NCBI RefSeq assembly: GCF_000832125.1 | Contig: NZ_JPRK01000027.1 | Span: forward strand, 124,001-188,000 | Length of the DNA stretch: 64,000 bases | Direction: 5' to 3' | Origin: Flavobacterium hibernum | GTDB lineage: Bacteria; Bacteroidota; Bacteroidia; Flavobacteriales; Flavobacteriaceae | Shown here: piece after piece, positions 1 to 8,524 of the stretch | Layout of the letters: every line of letters starts with the position of its first letter | Numbering within the stretch: position 1 is the first letter of the stretch | Made by a program: the position numbers and the translations under genes | The notes under the pieces: model-generated | What the model saw: the letters and a program-made list of their open reading frames with translations, nothing else | The model's database searches: none | What the model was told of the DNA's origin: nothing

Positions 1-735
1 GAAATGAGAACGAGAATTATTAAAAGCCCTGCATTTGATAGCAAATATATTCTAGGTGCTATTTTGTTTGAAAATACCATGGATCGCAAAATTGACGAAC
101 AATACACGGCTGACTATCTGTGGGAGAAAAAAAATATCGTTCCGTTTTTAAAAGTAGATAAAGGACTTGCTGATCTTGCAAATGGTGTTCAATTGATGAA
201 ACCTATCTCTAATTTAGATGAACTATTGACGCGTGCTGTAGAACGAAATGTTTTTGGAACTAAAATGCGTTCGGTAATTAAAGAAGCAAATACAATAGGA
301 ATTCGTCAAATAGTTGAACAACAATTTTCTGTTGGTTTACAAATTTTTGAAAAAGGACTTATTCCAATTATTGAACCTGAAGTTGATATTTATAGCGCGG
401 ACAAAGAAAAATGTGAAGAAATTTTGAAAGAAGAAATTTTAAAACAACTTAATGCTCTGGATAAAGATGTAAAAGTGATGTTGAAATTATCTATTCCGAC
501 TATTAATGATTTTTACAAGGAATTAATATCTGACCCACGTGTTGTGCGTGTTGTTGCATTATCTGGTGGTTATACACGCGAAGATGCCAATCAAAAACTG
601 TCACAAAATCACGGATTAATTGCTAGTTTTTCGCGAGCATTATCTGAAGGACTTTTTGCTGATCAATCTAATGTTGAATTTAATACAATACTAGAACACA
701 CAATTAAAGAAATTTATGTGGCCTCGATTACATAA
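1..735 (+). CDS. Class I fructose-bisphosphate aldolase, 5' end outside the window
   Basis: Glycolytic and gluconeogenic enzyme that cleaves fructose 1,6-bisphosphate into dihydroxyacetone phosphate and glyceraldehyde 3-phosphate in the cytoplasm. The frame is already open at base 1 (a Glu codon precedes the first Met), and class I aldolases of this bacterial type are near 295 residues, so roughly 50 N-terminal residues lie upstream. The segment VMLKLSIPT fits the Schiff-base lysine strand of class I aldolases, and the ALSGGYTREDAN stretch fits the phosphate-binding region. A 120-bp AT-rich spacer with no clear hairpin separates it from hemB. The family call rests on overall resemblance to the class I bacterial form; class II (zinc) aldolase is excluded by the absence of its His motifs. 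Confidence 0.85.
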   Translation, partial: EMRTRIIKSPAFDSKYILGAILFENTMDRKIDEQYTADYLWEKKNIVPFLKVDKGLADLANGVQLMKPISNLDELLTRAVERNVFGTKMRSVIKEANTIGIRQIVEQQFSVGLQIFEKGLIPIIEPEVDIYSADKEKCEEILKEEILKQLNALDKDVKVMLKLSIPTINDFYKELISDPRVVRVVALSGGYTREDANQKLSQNHGLIASFSRALSEGLFADQSNVEFNTILEHTIKEIYVASIT

Positions 736-855
736 TTAGATCGAAAGTTTAAAGTCGTAAAGTCAAAAAAACTCACAATCAATTATATAGAAATTAAAAA
801 ATAAGATTGTAGAAGATCTAAAATCTATAGTCAAAAATCTAAAATTTAAAATACC

Positions 856-1848
856 ATGTTTCCATTACAAAGAAATCGCCGTTTAAGAACCAATGAATCA
901 ATTCGTTCTTTAGTTCGTGAAACCAGTTTAAGTCCACAGGATTTTATGCTTCCAATGTTTGTGGCCGAAGGAAAAGATGTAAAAGTTGCTATTCCATCCA
1001 TGCCGGGAATTTATCGTCATTCGTTAGATAATACGATTAAAGAAGTAAAAGAAGCTTGGGATTTAGGTATCAAAGCGGTAAATATTTACGTAAAAGTTAG
1101 CGACAATCTAAAAGACAATAAAGGTGTTGAAGCTTGGAATAAAGATGGTTTAATGCAACAAACTATTCGCGCTATAAAAGATGCTGTACCAGAAATGATT
1201 GTAATGCCAGATGTGGCTCTTGATCCTTATTCTATTTATGGTCATGACGGAATTATCGAAAACGGTTTATTGGTAAATGATGCAACTGTTGATGCTTTAA
1301 CAAGGATGAGTTTAAGCCATGCCGAAGCTGGAGCCGATTTTGTGGCACCAAGCGATATGATGGATGGACGAGTTTTAGCAATTAGAAAAGCACTAGAAGA
1401 AAACGGACATCATAATGTTGGAATTATGAGTTATAGCGCCAAGTATGCTTCGGCATTTTATGGTCCTTTTCGTGATGCTCTAGATTCAGCTCCGGTAGAT
1501 TCTCAAAATATTCCCAAAGACAAAAAAACGTATCAAATGGATTATGCAAATAGAATTGAAGGAATTCGTGAAGCATTATTAGATGTTGAAGAAGGTGCAG
1601 ATATTGTTATGGTAAAACCAGGAATGGCTTATTTAGATATTGTTCGCGAAGTAAAAAATGCCGTTCACGTACCTGTTGCAGTATATCAAGTTTCTGGTGA
1701 GTATGCTATGGTAAAGGCCGCAGCCGAAAGAGGATGGTTAGATCATGACAAAATTATGATAGAGCAACTTTATTGCATTAAGCGCGCTGGTGCAAGTATT
1801 ATCTCGACTTACTTTGCAAAAGAAGCTGCTGTAATTTTAAATAAATAA
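856..1848 (+). CDS. hemB: Delta-aminolevulinic acid dehydratase (porphobilinogen synthase)
   Basis: Condenses two 5-aminolevulinate molecules into porphobilinogen, the first common step of tetrapyrrole and heme synthesis, in the cytoplasm. At 330 residues it has the normal family length. Both Schiff-base lysine regions are visible: MSYSAKYASAFYGPFRDA near residue 200 and DIVMVKPGMAY near residue 252. The metal site reads PDVALDPYSIYGHDG, without the three cysteines of zinc-dependent enzymes, so it should be the magnesium/potassium type. The next gene, a c-type cytochrome, starts one base after the stop codon, so heme synthesis and a heme protein share a transcript. Confidence 0.96.
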   Translation: MFPLQRNRRLRTNESIRSLVRETSLSPQDFMLPMFVAEGKDVKVAIPSMPGIYRHSLDNTIKEVKEAWDLGIKAVNIYVKVSDNLKDNKGVEAWNKDGLMQQTIRAIKDAVPEMIVMPDVALDPYSIYGHDGIIENGLLVNDATVDALTRMSLSHAEAGADFVAPSDMMDGRVLAIRKALEENGHHNVGIMSYSAKYASAFYGPFRDALDSAPVDSQNIPKDKKTYQMDYANRIEGIREALLDVEEGADIVMVKPGMAYLDIVREVKNAVHVPVAVYQVSGEYAMVKAAAERGWLDHDKIMIEQLYCIKRAGASIISTYFAKEAAVILNK

Positions 1849-1849
1849 A

Positions 1850-2260
1850 ATGAAAAAAATATTATTCTTATCTGCTCTTTTAGCATTGGCATCTTGTAAA
1901 AAAGAAAGTCAGGAACCTTTTGGAAAATCAACTGAAAGCACAACCGAAACTTATACAGAAGGAGAAACTGCAAAAGCTGCAACTCCGGAAGTGCTGGGAA
2001 AAGAAATTTTTGAAGGAAAAGGAAATTGTGTTTCTTGTCATCAGGTAGACCAAAAAGTAATTGGACCGAGTATTAAGGAAATTGGAAAAATATACCTTGA
2101 CAAAAAAGGGGATATTGTTACTTTCTTGAAAGGAAATGCAGACCCTATTGTTGACCCAAGTCAGTTTGCGGTAATGAAAACAAACATTCCGATAACTCAG
2201 GCAATGTCTGACGAAGAATTAAAGGCTCTGGAAGCTTACATCTACAGTAACTCAAAATAA
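1850..2260 (+). CDS. c-type cytochrome lipoprotein
   Basis: Small mono-heme electron carrier. The first 16 residues form a lipoprotein signal with lipobox LASC (Cys16), so the protein should be lipid-anchored in the cell envelope. A Ser/Thr/Glu-rich linker leads to one cytochrome c domain with heme motif CVSCH at residues 60-64; a Met in the QAMSDEEL stretch near the C-terminus is a candidate axial ligand. The length, 136 residues, fits class I cytochromes with a linker. It follows hemB with a one-base gap. Its partner (a terminal oxidase or another dehydrogenase) cannot be told from this window. A short palindrome (gccttaaataaggc, 2262-2275) lies directly after the stop. Confidence 0.88.
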   Translation: MKKILFLSALLALASCKKESQEPFGKSTESTTETYTEGETAKAATPEVLGKEIFEGKGNCVSCHQVDQKVIGPSIKEIGKIYLDKKGDIVTFLKGNADPIVDPSQFAVMKTNIPITQAMSDEELKALEAYIYSNSK

Positions 2261-2292
2261 TGCCTTAAATAAGGCTAAATATGTTTTACTGC

Positions 2293-2327
2293 TGACATAC
2301 TGTTGTCATGGCGCCATTTTAAATTTG
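2293..2327 (+). promoter_or_regulatory. Operator-like dyad overlapping the promoter of the GyrI-like gene
   Basis: TGACA (2293-2297) and TGTCA (2304-2308) form an inverted repeat with a 6-base spacer. A Bacteroidota -7 element TAAATTTG follows at 2320-2327, 26 bases before the start codon at 2353. A TTG at 2303-2305, inside the dyad, stands 14 bases upstream of the -7 element, shorter than usual. The geometry fits a repressor site over the -33 region. The binding protein is unknown. Confidence 0.45.
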
Positions 2328-2352
2328 CTGTAAACAATAAAATTTAAGCAAA

Positions 2353-2805
2353 ATGGATATTCAAAAATTCAACATAATTGGAATTTCGATACGAACAACG
2401 AATGAGAATGAGCAATCAGGAAAGGATATTCCTGCTCTTTGGGATAGATTTATATCAGAAGGTATTGCTGAAAAAATTCCGAATAAAATAAACCATTCGA
2501 TTTATTCAGTTTACACAGATTACGAAAAAGATCATACTAAGCCTTATACAACGATTTTAGGATGTGCGGTAGAAAGTTTAGATTTAATTCCGGAAGAAAT
2601 GGTTGGTATAACTATTGAAACAGCGTATTATGAAAAATTCATTGCTAAAGGAAATCTAAATGACGGCATCGTTATCAATGAATGGATAAAAATTTGGAAC
2701 TCAGATTTGAACAGAAGTTTTACTTCAGATTTTGAGATTTATGGAGAGAAAGCCCAGAATCCAGAAAATGCAGAAGTCGATATTTTCATCGCAATAAATA
2801 GATAA
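2353..2805 (+). CDS. GyrI-like / AraC effector-binding domain protein
   Basis: A stand-alone small-molecule-binding domain of the GyrI-like (SHOCT-like fold) superfamily, about 150 residues with no DNA-binding domain attached. The family pattern is seen: an N-terminal strand IIGISIRTTN, a LWDRFISEGI helix, a central SVYTDYEKDHTKPYTTILGCAVE strand block, an IETAYYEKFIAKG stretch, a helix with IVINEWIKIW, and a C-terminal ending ENAEVDIFIAINR. Such proteins bind amphipathic ligands or drugs, and some hydrolyse cyclopropanoid toxins; which applies here cannot be told. It has its own promoter-like element with an overlapping dyad, and ends at a strong bidirectional terminator, so it is probably monocistronic and possibly ligand-induced. 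Confidence 0.75.
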   Translation: MDIQKFNIIGISIRTTNENEQSGKDIPALWDRFISEGIAEKIPNKINHSIYSVYTDYEKDHTKPYTTILGCAVESLDLIPEEMVGITIETAYYEKFIAKGNLNDGIVINEWIKIWNSDLNRSFTSDFEIYGEKAQNPENAEVDIFIAINR

Positions 2806-2807
2806 AA

Positions 2808-2840
2808 CAAAAACGGCGCTACAATTAGCGCCGTTTTTTA
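2808..2840. terminator. Bidirectional intrinsic terminator (copy 1 of a duplicated pair)
   Basis: AAAACGGCGCT at 2810-2820 pairs with AGCGCCGTTTT at 2827-2837 around a 6-base loop, with A and T tracts on the two sides. It serves the GyrI-like gene (+) and the first M13 peptidase gene (-). A copy differing in one loop base lies at 5058-5087. Confidence 0.9.
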
Positions 2841-2850
2841 TGTTTTAATA

Positions 2851-4911
2851 TTACCAGATTTTAACTCTCTTTTCTGGTTCGATATACATTTTATCTCCTT
2901 TTTTAATTCCAAAAGCTTGATAAAAAGCATCTACGTTCTGAATTGGAACTACTGCTCTATACATTCCTGGAGAATGTGGATCAGTTTTTACTTGACTTTT
3001 AATTGCTTCATCTCTTGATTTTGTTCTCCAAACTGTAGCCCAAGATATAAAGAAACGTTGCTCAGGTGTAAATCCATCAATTAAACCTGGATTTCCGTTT
3101 GCTTTTAAATACAATTGTAATCCGTCGTATGCAGCATTAATTCCACCTAAATCTCCAATGTTTTCACCTAAGGTAAATTTACCATCTACGTGAATTCCAG
3201 GTAAAGGCTCTAAAGCACTGTATTGATCTGCAAGCTTAGCACCAAGTGCTGTAAATTGTTTTAAATCTTCGGCTGTCCACCAATCAACAAGATTACCATC
3301 TGCGTTGTAGCGTGCACCAGAATCATCAAATCCATGAGAAATTTCATGTCCAATAACAGCTCCAATTCCACCATAATTTACAGCTTCGTCAGCTTGATAA
3401 TTGTAGAAAGGTGGTTGTAGGATTGCAGCTGGGAAAACAATCTCATTGTAAGATGGATTGAAATATGCATTTACAGTTTGTGGAGACATTCCCCATTCTG
3501 TTTTATCAACTGGTTTACCTAATTTGGCTAAATCCTCTTTAAAATCCCATTTTGATAAATTTACAGAGTTGTCAAAATACGTTCCGCCTTCGGCAACATC
3601 TTTAATTTGTAAAGCAGAATAATCTTTCCATTTATCAGGATATCCAATTTTTATGGTAAGTTTCTTTAACTTTTCGATTGCTTTTACTTTTGTAGTCGCA
3701 GACATCCAAGGCAAAGCATTGATTCTGTTTTCATAAGCCAAAATCACATTTTGAATCATGTTTTTTGCTTTATCTTTTGCTTCAGCAGGAAATAATTTCT
3801 CTACATACAATTTTCCTAAAGCTTCGCCGGTTGCATTGTTAATCACTTGCAAAGCCATTTCTTCACGAGGACGTTGTTTTAAAGCACCTGTTAATGTTTT
3901 TCCGTAGAAATCAAAATTAGCAGCTTCGATTTGAGTTGTCAATGAAGAAGTTGATCCGTTCAACACACACCATTTCAAATATTCTTTCCACGCTCCTACT
4001 TTCTTCTCCGTAAAAGTTTTTTCTAATGCCGCCATATAACGTGGTTGCGTTACATTTACTGAATCTATTTTTGTGATTCCAATTCCTGCGAAATACTTCT
4101 CCCATTGAATTGATGGAGTCGTTTTCTTTAAATCGGCAATAGCAGTTGGGTTGTATTGTTTTCTACGATCTCTACGTTCAACACGGTCTAATCTTGGCGC
4201 AGACATTTCTATCTCTAATGCCACGATTTGAGCAGCGCTTTCTTTTGCTTTTGCTGGAGATTCTCCAATAAACTGCATCATTCTTGCCACGTGAACCTGA
4301 TATTTTTCGCGTTTTTCTTTAGAATCTTTATCGTCTGCGTTATAATAATCTTTGTCTGACAATCCTAAACGTCCCGGTCCTAAATTTACAGCATATGCGT
4401 TACTGTTTTTAGCATCGGCTCCAATATAAACACCAAAGAAACCAACACCTCCCTGAGTTTCCATTTCTGTTAGGAAGTTTTGCAAATCGGCAACATTTTT
4501 TATTGCATCAATTTTTTTCAAAGTAGGCTGAAGCGGTGTAATTCCTCTTTTATTTCTTCCAACAGTATCTAATATAGTATTGAATAAAGCTACTGCTTTA
4601 CCTTGATCTGTATTTGATTTATATTTTGGATTTTTTGATGCTTCTTTTAAGATCGCAAGCGAATTGTTATCTGTCTTTTGACGTAATTCGTTAAAACTTC
4701 CCCATGAATTTCTGTCACTCGGGATTTCTGTTTTGTCTAACCAAGTTCCGTTTACGTAACGAAAAAAGTCCTGCCCCGGACTTACTTTAGTATCCATGTA
4801 TGAAAGATTGATACCTGGTTCTTTCGGTTTTGCGTCTTGAGCTTGAGCTGCAGTAATTGTGAACATTGCAGAAACAACACAAAACACAGGTTTTCTTAGC
4901 TGTTTAATCAT
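2851..4911 (-). CDS. M13 family zinc metallopeptidase (PepO/neprilysin-like), copy 1
   Basis: Endopeptidase of the neprilysin family, expected to act on small peptides in the periplasm or at the cell surface. A 24-residue signal peptide ends in ITAAQAQ. The N-terminal alpha-helical domain begins with the characteristic VSPGQDFFRYVNGTWL segment; the catalytic domain carries HEISH at 522-526 (zinc ligands His522 and His526, catalytic Glu523) and ENIGD at 583-587 (third ligand Glu583, and Asp587). The length of 686 residues is normal, and the end EKRVKIW matches the family ending with a C-terminal Trp. A -7 element (CAAACATA at 4938-4945 on the + strand) precedes it. It is a tandem paralogue of the next gene, nearly identical over the last 220 residues and much less so before. 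Confidence 0.95.
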   Translation of the reverse strand: MIKQLRKPVFCVVSAMFTITAAQAQDAKPKEPGINLSYMDTKVSPGQDFFRYVNGTWLDKTEIPSDRNSWGSFNELRQKTDNNSLAILKEASKNPKYKSNTDQGKAVALFNTILDTVGRNKRGITPLQPTLKKIDAIKNVADLQNFLTEMETQGGVGFFGVYIGADAKNSNAYAVNLGPGRLGLSDKDYYNADDKDSKEKREKYQVHVARMMQFIGESPAKAKESAAQIVALEIEMSAPRLDRVERRDRRKQYNPTAIADLKKTTPSIQWEKYFAGIGITKIDSVNVTQPRYMAALEKTFTEKKVGAWKEYLKWCVLNGSTSSLTTQIEAANFDFYGKTLTGALKQRPREEMALQVINNATGEALGKLYVEKLFPAEAKDKAKNMIQNVILAYENRINALPWMSATTKVKAIEKLKKLTIKIGYPDKWKDYSALQIKDVAEGGTYFDNSVNLSKWDFKEDLAKLGKPVDKTEWGMSPQTVNAYFNPSYNEIVFPAAILQPPFYNYQADEAVNYGGIGAVIGHEISHGFDDSGARYNADGNLVDWWTAEDLKQFTALGAKLADQYSALEPLPGIHVDGKFTLGENIGDLGGINAAYDGLQLYLKANGNPGLIDGFTPEQRFFISWATVWRTKSRDEAIKSQVKTDPHSPGMYRAVVPIQNVDAFYQAFGIKKGDKMYIEPEKRVKIW

Positions 4912-4937
4912 TTTAATTTATGGTTTTAGTATATATA

Positions 4938-4945
4938 CAAACATA
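4938..4945 (-). promoter_or_regulatory. -7 promoter element of M13 copy 1
   Basis: On the minus strand this reads TATGTTTG, matching TAnnTTTG. The surrounding block (gtatatacaaacatattg) recurs before copy 2 with one base changed. No clear -33 element is seen. Confidence 0.5.
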
Positions 4946-5056
4946 TTGCTATTATTTTGAATTATATGTTAAATTTTACCAATAATTAAGCTAAGGATTA
5001 TAATATAATTATTGGATGTGTTTTTATATTAAAATAACACTCGATATTATTCAAAT

Positions 5057-5087
5057 AAAAAACGGCGCTAAAATTAGCGCCGTTTTT
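5057..5087. terminator. Intrinsic terminator (copy 2 of a duplicated pair)
   Basis: AAAAACGGCGCT (5058-5069) pairs with AGCGCCGTTTTT (5076-5087) around a 6-base loop. It lies just downstream of the second M13 gene and is the duplicate of the terminator at 2808-2840, which shows that the tandem duplication includes the 3' flank. Confidence 0.9.
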
Positions 5088-5099
5088 ATTATTTTGTTC

Positions 5100-7160
5100 T
5101 TACCAGATTTTAACTCTCTTTTCTGGTTCGATATACATTTTATCTCCTTTTTTAATTCCAAAGGCTTGATAAAAAGCATCTACGTTCTGAACTGGAACTA
5201 CTGCTCTGTACATTCCTGGAGAATGCGGATCAGTTTTTACTTGATTTTTAATTGCTTCGTCTCTAGATTTTGTTCTCCAAACTGTAGCCCAAGATATAAA
5301 GAAACGTTGCTCTGGTGTAAATCCGTCGATTAAACCTGGATTTCCATGCTTTTTCAAATACAATTGTAAACCATCGTATGCAGCATTAATTCCACCCAAA
5401 TCTCCAATGTTTTCACCTAAAGTAAATTTACCATCTACGTGAATTCCAGGTAAAGGCTCTAAAGCACTGTATTGATCTGCTAATGCAGTACCAAGTGCCG
5501 TAAATTGTTTTAAATCTTCGGCTGTCCACCAATCAACAAGATTTCCATCTGCGTTGTAACGTGCTCCTGAATCATCAAATCCATGAGAAATCTCATGTCC
5601 AATAACAGCACCAATTCCACCATAATTTACAGCTTCGTCAGCTTGGTAATTGTAGAAAGGTGGTTGTAAAATTGCAGCAGGGAAAACAATCTCGTTGTAA
5701 GACGGGTTGTAATATGCATTTACAGTTTGTGGAGACATTCCCCACTCTGTTTTATCAACTGGTTTGTTTAATTTTTCAATTCCTTTTTTGAAATTCCATT
5801 TTGCAAGATTGCGTGAATTTTCAAAATAACTTCCTCCTTCAGCGATACTTTTAATTTCAAGTGCCGAGTAGTCTTTCCACTTATCAGGATAACCAACTTT
5901 TATAGTGATTTTATCTAATTTTTCGATCGCTTTTACTTTTGTAGCGGCAGACATCCAAGTTAAATTATTAATACGATTTTTGTACGCCAAAATAACGTTC
6001 TGAATCATATCGACTGCTTTTGTTTTTGCTTCAGCAGGAAATACTTTTTCTACATATAATTTACCAAGTGCTTCACCAACGGTATTATTCACAACTTGCA
6101 ACGCTTTTTCTTCACGTGGCAATTGTTTTACAGCGCCTCTTAATGTTTTGCTATAAAAGTCAAAATTAGCTGTTTCGATATCTGTCGATAATTTTGATGC
6201 AGCTGAGTTTAACAAATCCCATTTCAAATATTCTTTCCATTGTGCTACTTTGTTTTCAGTAAAAATAGTTTGTAGAGCTTTCATGTATTTAGGCTCCATT
6301 ACTACAACTGTATCTAACTTTGCTAACCCAATACCTGTAAAATAAGCATCCCACTTAATTGCCGGTGTTAGCTTTTGAAGTTCAGCAACTGTCATTGGAT
6401 TATACATCAAACGACTGTCTCTACTTTCAACACGATTTAATCTTGGTTTAGATAGTTCTGTTTCTAAAGCTAAAATTCCAGCTGCATTTTGCTTAGCTTT
6501 CTCTGGAGATTCGCCAATAAACTGTAACATCTTTGCTACATGAAGTTCGTACTTTGCACGTTTTTCTTTAGAATCTTTGTCTTGAGAGATATAATAATCT
6601 TGGTCTGGCAATCCTAATGAACTTACACCAAGACTTACAGAGTTTTTAGAACTGTTTTTTTCGTCAGCTCCAACATAGATTCCAAAAAAACCAGAACTAC
6701 CTTCCGGCTCCATTTCAACTAGAAATTTTTGAAGATCTGCAACATTTTTAATTGCATCAATCTTTTTAAAGTAAGGAAGTAATGGTTTTATCCCAGCTTT
6801 ATTTCTTCCAACTGTATCTAAAATAGTCGAGAATAAATTAACTGCTTTTCCTTGATCTGTATTCGATTTGTACTTTGGATTTTTAGATGCTTCTTTCAAG
6901 ATAGACATTGCATCTTTGTCTGTTTTTTTGATTAACTCATTAAAACTTCCCCAAGTTGTACGATCACTAGGAATTTCGGTTTTACTCAACCAAGTTCCGT
7001 TTACGTATTGAAAAAAGTCCTGACCTGGACTTACTTTTGTATTCATGTACGAAACATTAATACCTGGTTCTTTTGTTGTTGCATTTTGAGCTTTAACTGC
7101 AGTTAGTGAAAACATTACAGAAAAGACACAAAATAAGGGTTTAGTAAGCTTTTTATTCAT
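5100..7160 (-). CDS. M13 family zinc metallopeptidase (PepO/neprilysin-like), copy 2
   Basis: Tandem paralogue of the preceding gene, with exactly the same length (686 residues), a signal peptide ending in TAVKAQ, the same HEISH (522-526) and ENIGD (583-587) zinc motifs and the same C-terminal Trp. In the last 220 residues only about seven positions differ from copy 1, and the DNA there is almost identical at silent sites as well. The N-terminal and middle parts are far more diverged, for example around residues 230-470. This pattern suggests recent gene conversion of the catalytic half while the substrate-facing helical domain drifts. Each copy has its own -7 element and terminator, so they are separate transcription units. 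Confidence 0.95.
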   Translation of the reverse strand: MNKKLTKPLFCVFSVMFSLTAVKAQNATTKEPGINVSYMNTKVSPGQDFFQYVNGTWLSKTEIPSDRTTWGSFNELIKKTDKDAMSILKEASKNPKYKSNTDQGKAVNLFSTILDTVGRNKAGIKPLLPYFKKIDAIKNVADLQKFLVEMEPEGSSGFFGIYVGADEKNSSKNSVSLGVSSLGLPDQDYYISQDKDSKEKRAKYELHVAKMLQFIGESPEKAKQNAAGILALETELSKPRLNRVESRDSRLMYNPMTVAELQKLTPAIKWDAYFTGIGLAKLDTVVVMEPKYMKALQTIFTENKVAQWKEYLKWDLLNSAASKLSTDIETANFDFYSKTLRGAVKQLPREEKALQVVNNTVGEALGKLYVEKVFPAEAKTKAVDMIQNVILAYKNRINNLTWMSAATKVKAIEKLDKITIKVGYPDKWKDYSALEIKSIAEGGSYFENSRNLAKWNFKKGIEKLNKPVDKTEWGMSPQTVNAYYNPSYNEIVFPAAILQPPFYNYQADEAVNYGGIGAVIGHEISHGFDDSGARYNADGNLVDWWTAEDLKQFTALGTALADQYSALEPLPGIHVDGKFTLGENIGDLGGINAAYDGLQLYLKKHGNPGLIDGFTPEQRFFISWATVWRTKSRDEAIKNQVKTDPHSPGMYRAVVPVQNVDAFYQAFGIKKGDKMYIEPEKRVKIW

Positions 7161-7185
7161 TTTCGAGTGTGTTTTTGTGTATATA

Positions 7186-7193
7186 CAAACGTA
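7186..7193 (-). promoter_or_regulatory. -7 promoter element of M13 copy 2
   Basis: On the minus strand this reads TACGTTTG (TAnnTTTG), 26 bases upstream of the start codon. It sits in the duplicated upstream block shared with copy 1. Confidence 0.5.
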
Positions 7194-7329
7194 TTGTTAA
7201 TATTTGGAACTTTATGTTAAAATTATAGGAATAATTAAGGGCGTTATATTGATGTAAATAATTCGTAACATGTCTTAGAAAAACGCATCAATTAATCGCT
7301 TGGTTTACACAATTTATTCCTTCATTTTG

Positions 7330-7426
7330 CCACGAATTGCACAAATTTTCACGAATTACATTTTCCTGAGCTCACGATAACAATAAAACAACAGTTCGAA
7401 TTCGCGAAGATTCGTGAAATTCGTGG
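7330..7426. repeat. Intergenic inverted repeat (CCACGAATT type)
   Basis: A 28-base left arm (7330-7357) and right arm (7399-7426) are reverse complements at 24 of 28 positions, around a 41-base centre. Each arm is itself built of spaced CACGAATT words. It fills most of the 354-base gap between the M13 and SCO genes. From memory, similar words recur between genes in flavobacterial genomes; the copy number here cannot be judged. No gene is seen in this gap. Confidence 0.7.
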
Positions 7427-7465
7427 TGGTAAAAAACAAATACACTTTGTTAAAAAGCGTTATAA

Positions 7466-7499
7466 TTGTGACTTTTAAAATGCTCTTTTCGTATTTTTG
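7466..7499 (+). promoter_or_regulatory. Promoter of the SCO-family gene
   Basis: TTG at 7466-7468 and TATTTTTG at 7492-7499 (23-base spacing) fit the Bacteroidota -33/-7 pattern. A possible TTG start at 7497 falls inside the -7 element, so the ATG at 7515 is preferred. Confidence 0.6.
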
Positions 7500-7514
7500 C
7501 GCCAAATTGTTTTT

Positions 7515-8180
7515 ATGAAATCGCTTCTATACAAATACCGAAAATTCTTTATTGTCTTAATTGTATTTTCGGCTGTAACTATATCTTTATTTTATTCGGC
7601 CTTAAAGCCACAAAAAACGTTACCAATCTACAATCCGGCCGATGTAAATCCTGAATTAGTGGATAGCACGGTTCAATACAAAAGTAAGTATCACACCATT
7701 GCCGATTTTTCGTTTGTCAATCAAAACGGAGATACAATTACTCAAAAAAACTACGAAGGAAAAATTTATGTTGCTGATTTCTTCTTCACTACTTGTGGAT
7801 CTATTTGTCCAAAAATGACAACAAATCTAGAAGAAGTTCAAAAAGCCGTTTTAAACAATCCAAAAGTAATGTTGCTTTCGCATACTGTTTTTCCTGAGGT
7901 TGACAGTATTCCGGTTCTTAAAGAATACGCCGTAAAACATCATGTTGTAGATAGTAAATGGAACTTGGTTACTGGCGACAAAAAGGAAATTTATACTATG
8001 GCCAGAAAATCGTATCTGGCGGTAAAACTAGGACGCCCTGATCAATTGTATGATATGGTCCATACCGAAAATTTTGTTTTAGTAGATCAAAAACGTCGCG
8101 TTCGTGGTTTTTATGACGGAACGAATAAAGAAGAAATCAAACGTCTTTTAGAAGACATTAATTTCTTGTCTCAGGAGTAA
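7515..8180 (+). CDS. SCO1/SenC family copper-binding thioredoxin-fold protein
   Basis: Membrane-anchored periplasmic thioredoxin-like protein; family members carry copper to the CuA site of cytochrome c oxidase or act as thiol redox partners. One N-terminal membrane segment (residues 9-27) is followed by a short linker and the SCO domain: FFFTTCGSICPKM holds the metal/redox CxxxC pair, and DMVHTENFVLVD supplies the conserved His ligand. All three copper ligands are present. Length is 221 residues from the ATG at 7515, which stands just after a -7 element; an in-frame TTG at 7497 lies inside that element and is rejected. The upstream part of the domain, IADFSFVNQNGDTIT, is the usual SCO opening. 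No oxidase genes are adjacent, so the target is not shown. Confidence 0.92.
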   Translation: MKSLLYKYRKFFIVLIVFSAVTISLFYSALKPQKTLPIYNPADVNPELVDSTVQYKSKYHTIADFSFVNQNGDTITQKNYEGKIYVADFFFTTCGSICPKMTTNLEEVQKAVLNNPKVMLLSHTVFPEVDSIPVLKEYAVKHHVVDSKWNLVTGDKKEIYTMARKSYLAVKLGRPDQLYDMVHTENFVLVDQKRRVRGFYDGTNKEEIKRLLEDINFLSQE

Positions 8181-8229
8181 AATCCCTTATTTTTAGAAAG
8201 ATTTAGCATTTAGAAAACTGTTAAATACC

Positions 8230-8258
8230 TTGAAATAAAGAATAATTGTCTATTTTTG
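8230..8258 (+). promoter_or_regulatory. Promoter of the feo operon
   Basis: TTG at 8230-8232 and TATTTTTG at 8251-8258 with 18-base spacing. Transcription would begin near 8265, about 20 bases before the feoA start. No obvious Fur-type palindrome was recognised around it. Confidence 0.65.
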
Positions 8259-8284
8259 CAATCTAAATTCAATCTAAATAAGCT

Positions 8285-8524
8285 TTGCAAAATACAATTC
8301 ATACCCTAAAAAAAGGCGAAAAAGCCATTATCAAAGATTTTGATATCGATTTGATTCCTTTAAAATTATTAGAGATGGGATGTTTGCCGGGCAATTTAGT
8401 CGAATTACTTCAAATTGCTCCTTTTGGAGACCCATTATATTTAGACATTAATGGTTCACACGTAGCCATTCGTGTTGAAACTGCTCGTGAAATTGAAGTT
8501 GAACTTATCAAAACCAATTTGTAA
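8285..8524 (+). CDS. feoA: Ferrous iron transport protein A
   Basis: Small SH3-like cytoplasmic protein that associates with FeoB and is needed for efficient ferrous iron uptake. At 79 residues it shows the FeoA core: a LKKGEKAIIKDF strand, LLEMGCLPGNLVELLQIAPFGDP, then LYLDINGSHVAIRVETAREIEVE. The start is a TTG at 8285; there is no in-frame ATG that would keep the first beta strand. The stop overlaps the feoB start by one base (TAATG), so the two are translationally coupled. Confidence 0.93.
   Translation: MQNTIHTLKKGEKAIIKDFDIDLIPLKLLEMGCLPGNLVELLQIAPFGDPLYLDINGSHVAIRVETAREIEVELIKTNL

Noticed and set aside
4280..4300. CCACGTGAA word resembling parS
   Set aside because: Only the central bases match, it is within coding sequence, and flanking bases do not fit; likewise the word at 6110-6125.
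5016..5333. 105-codon frame on the + strand
   Set aside because: It crosses a terminator and runs antisense into the second M13 gene.
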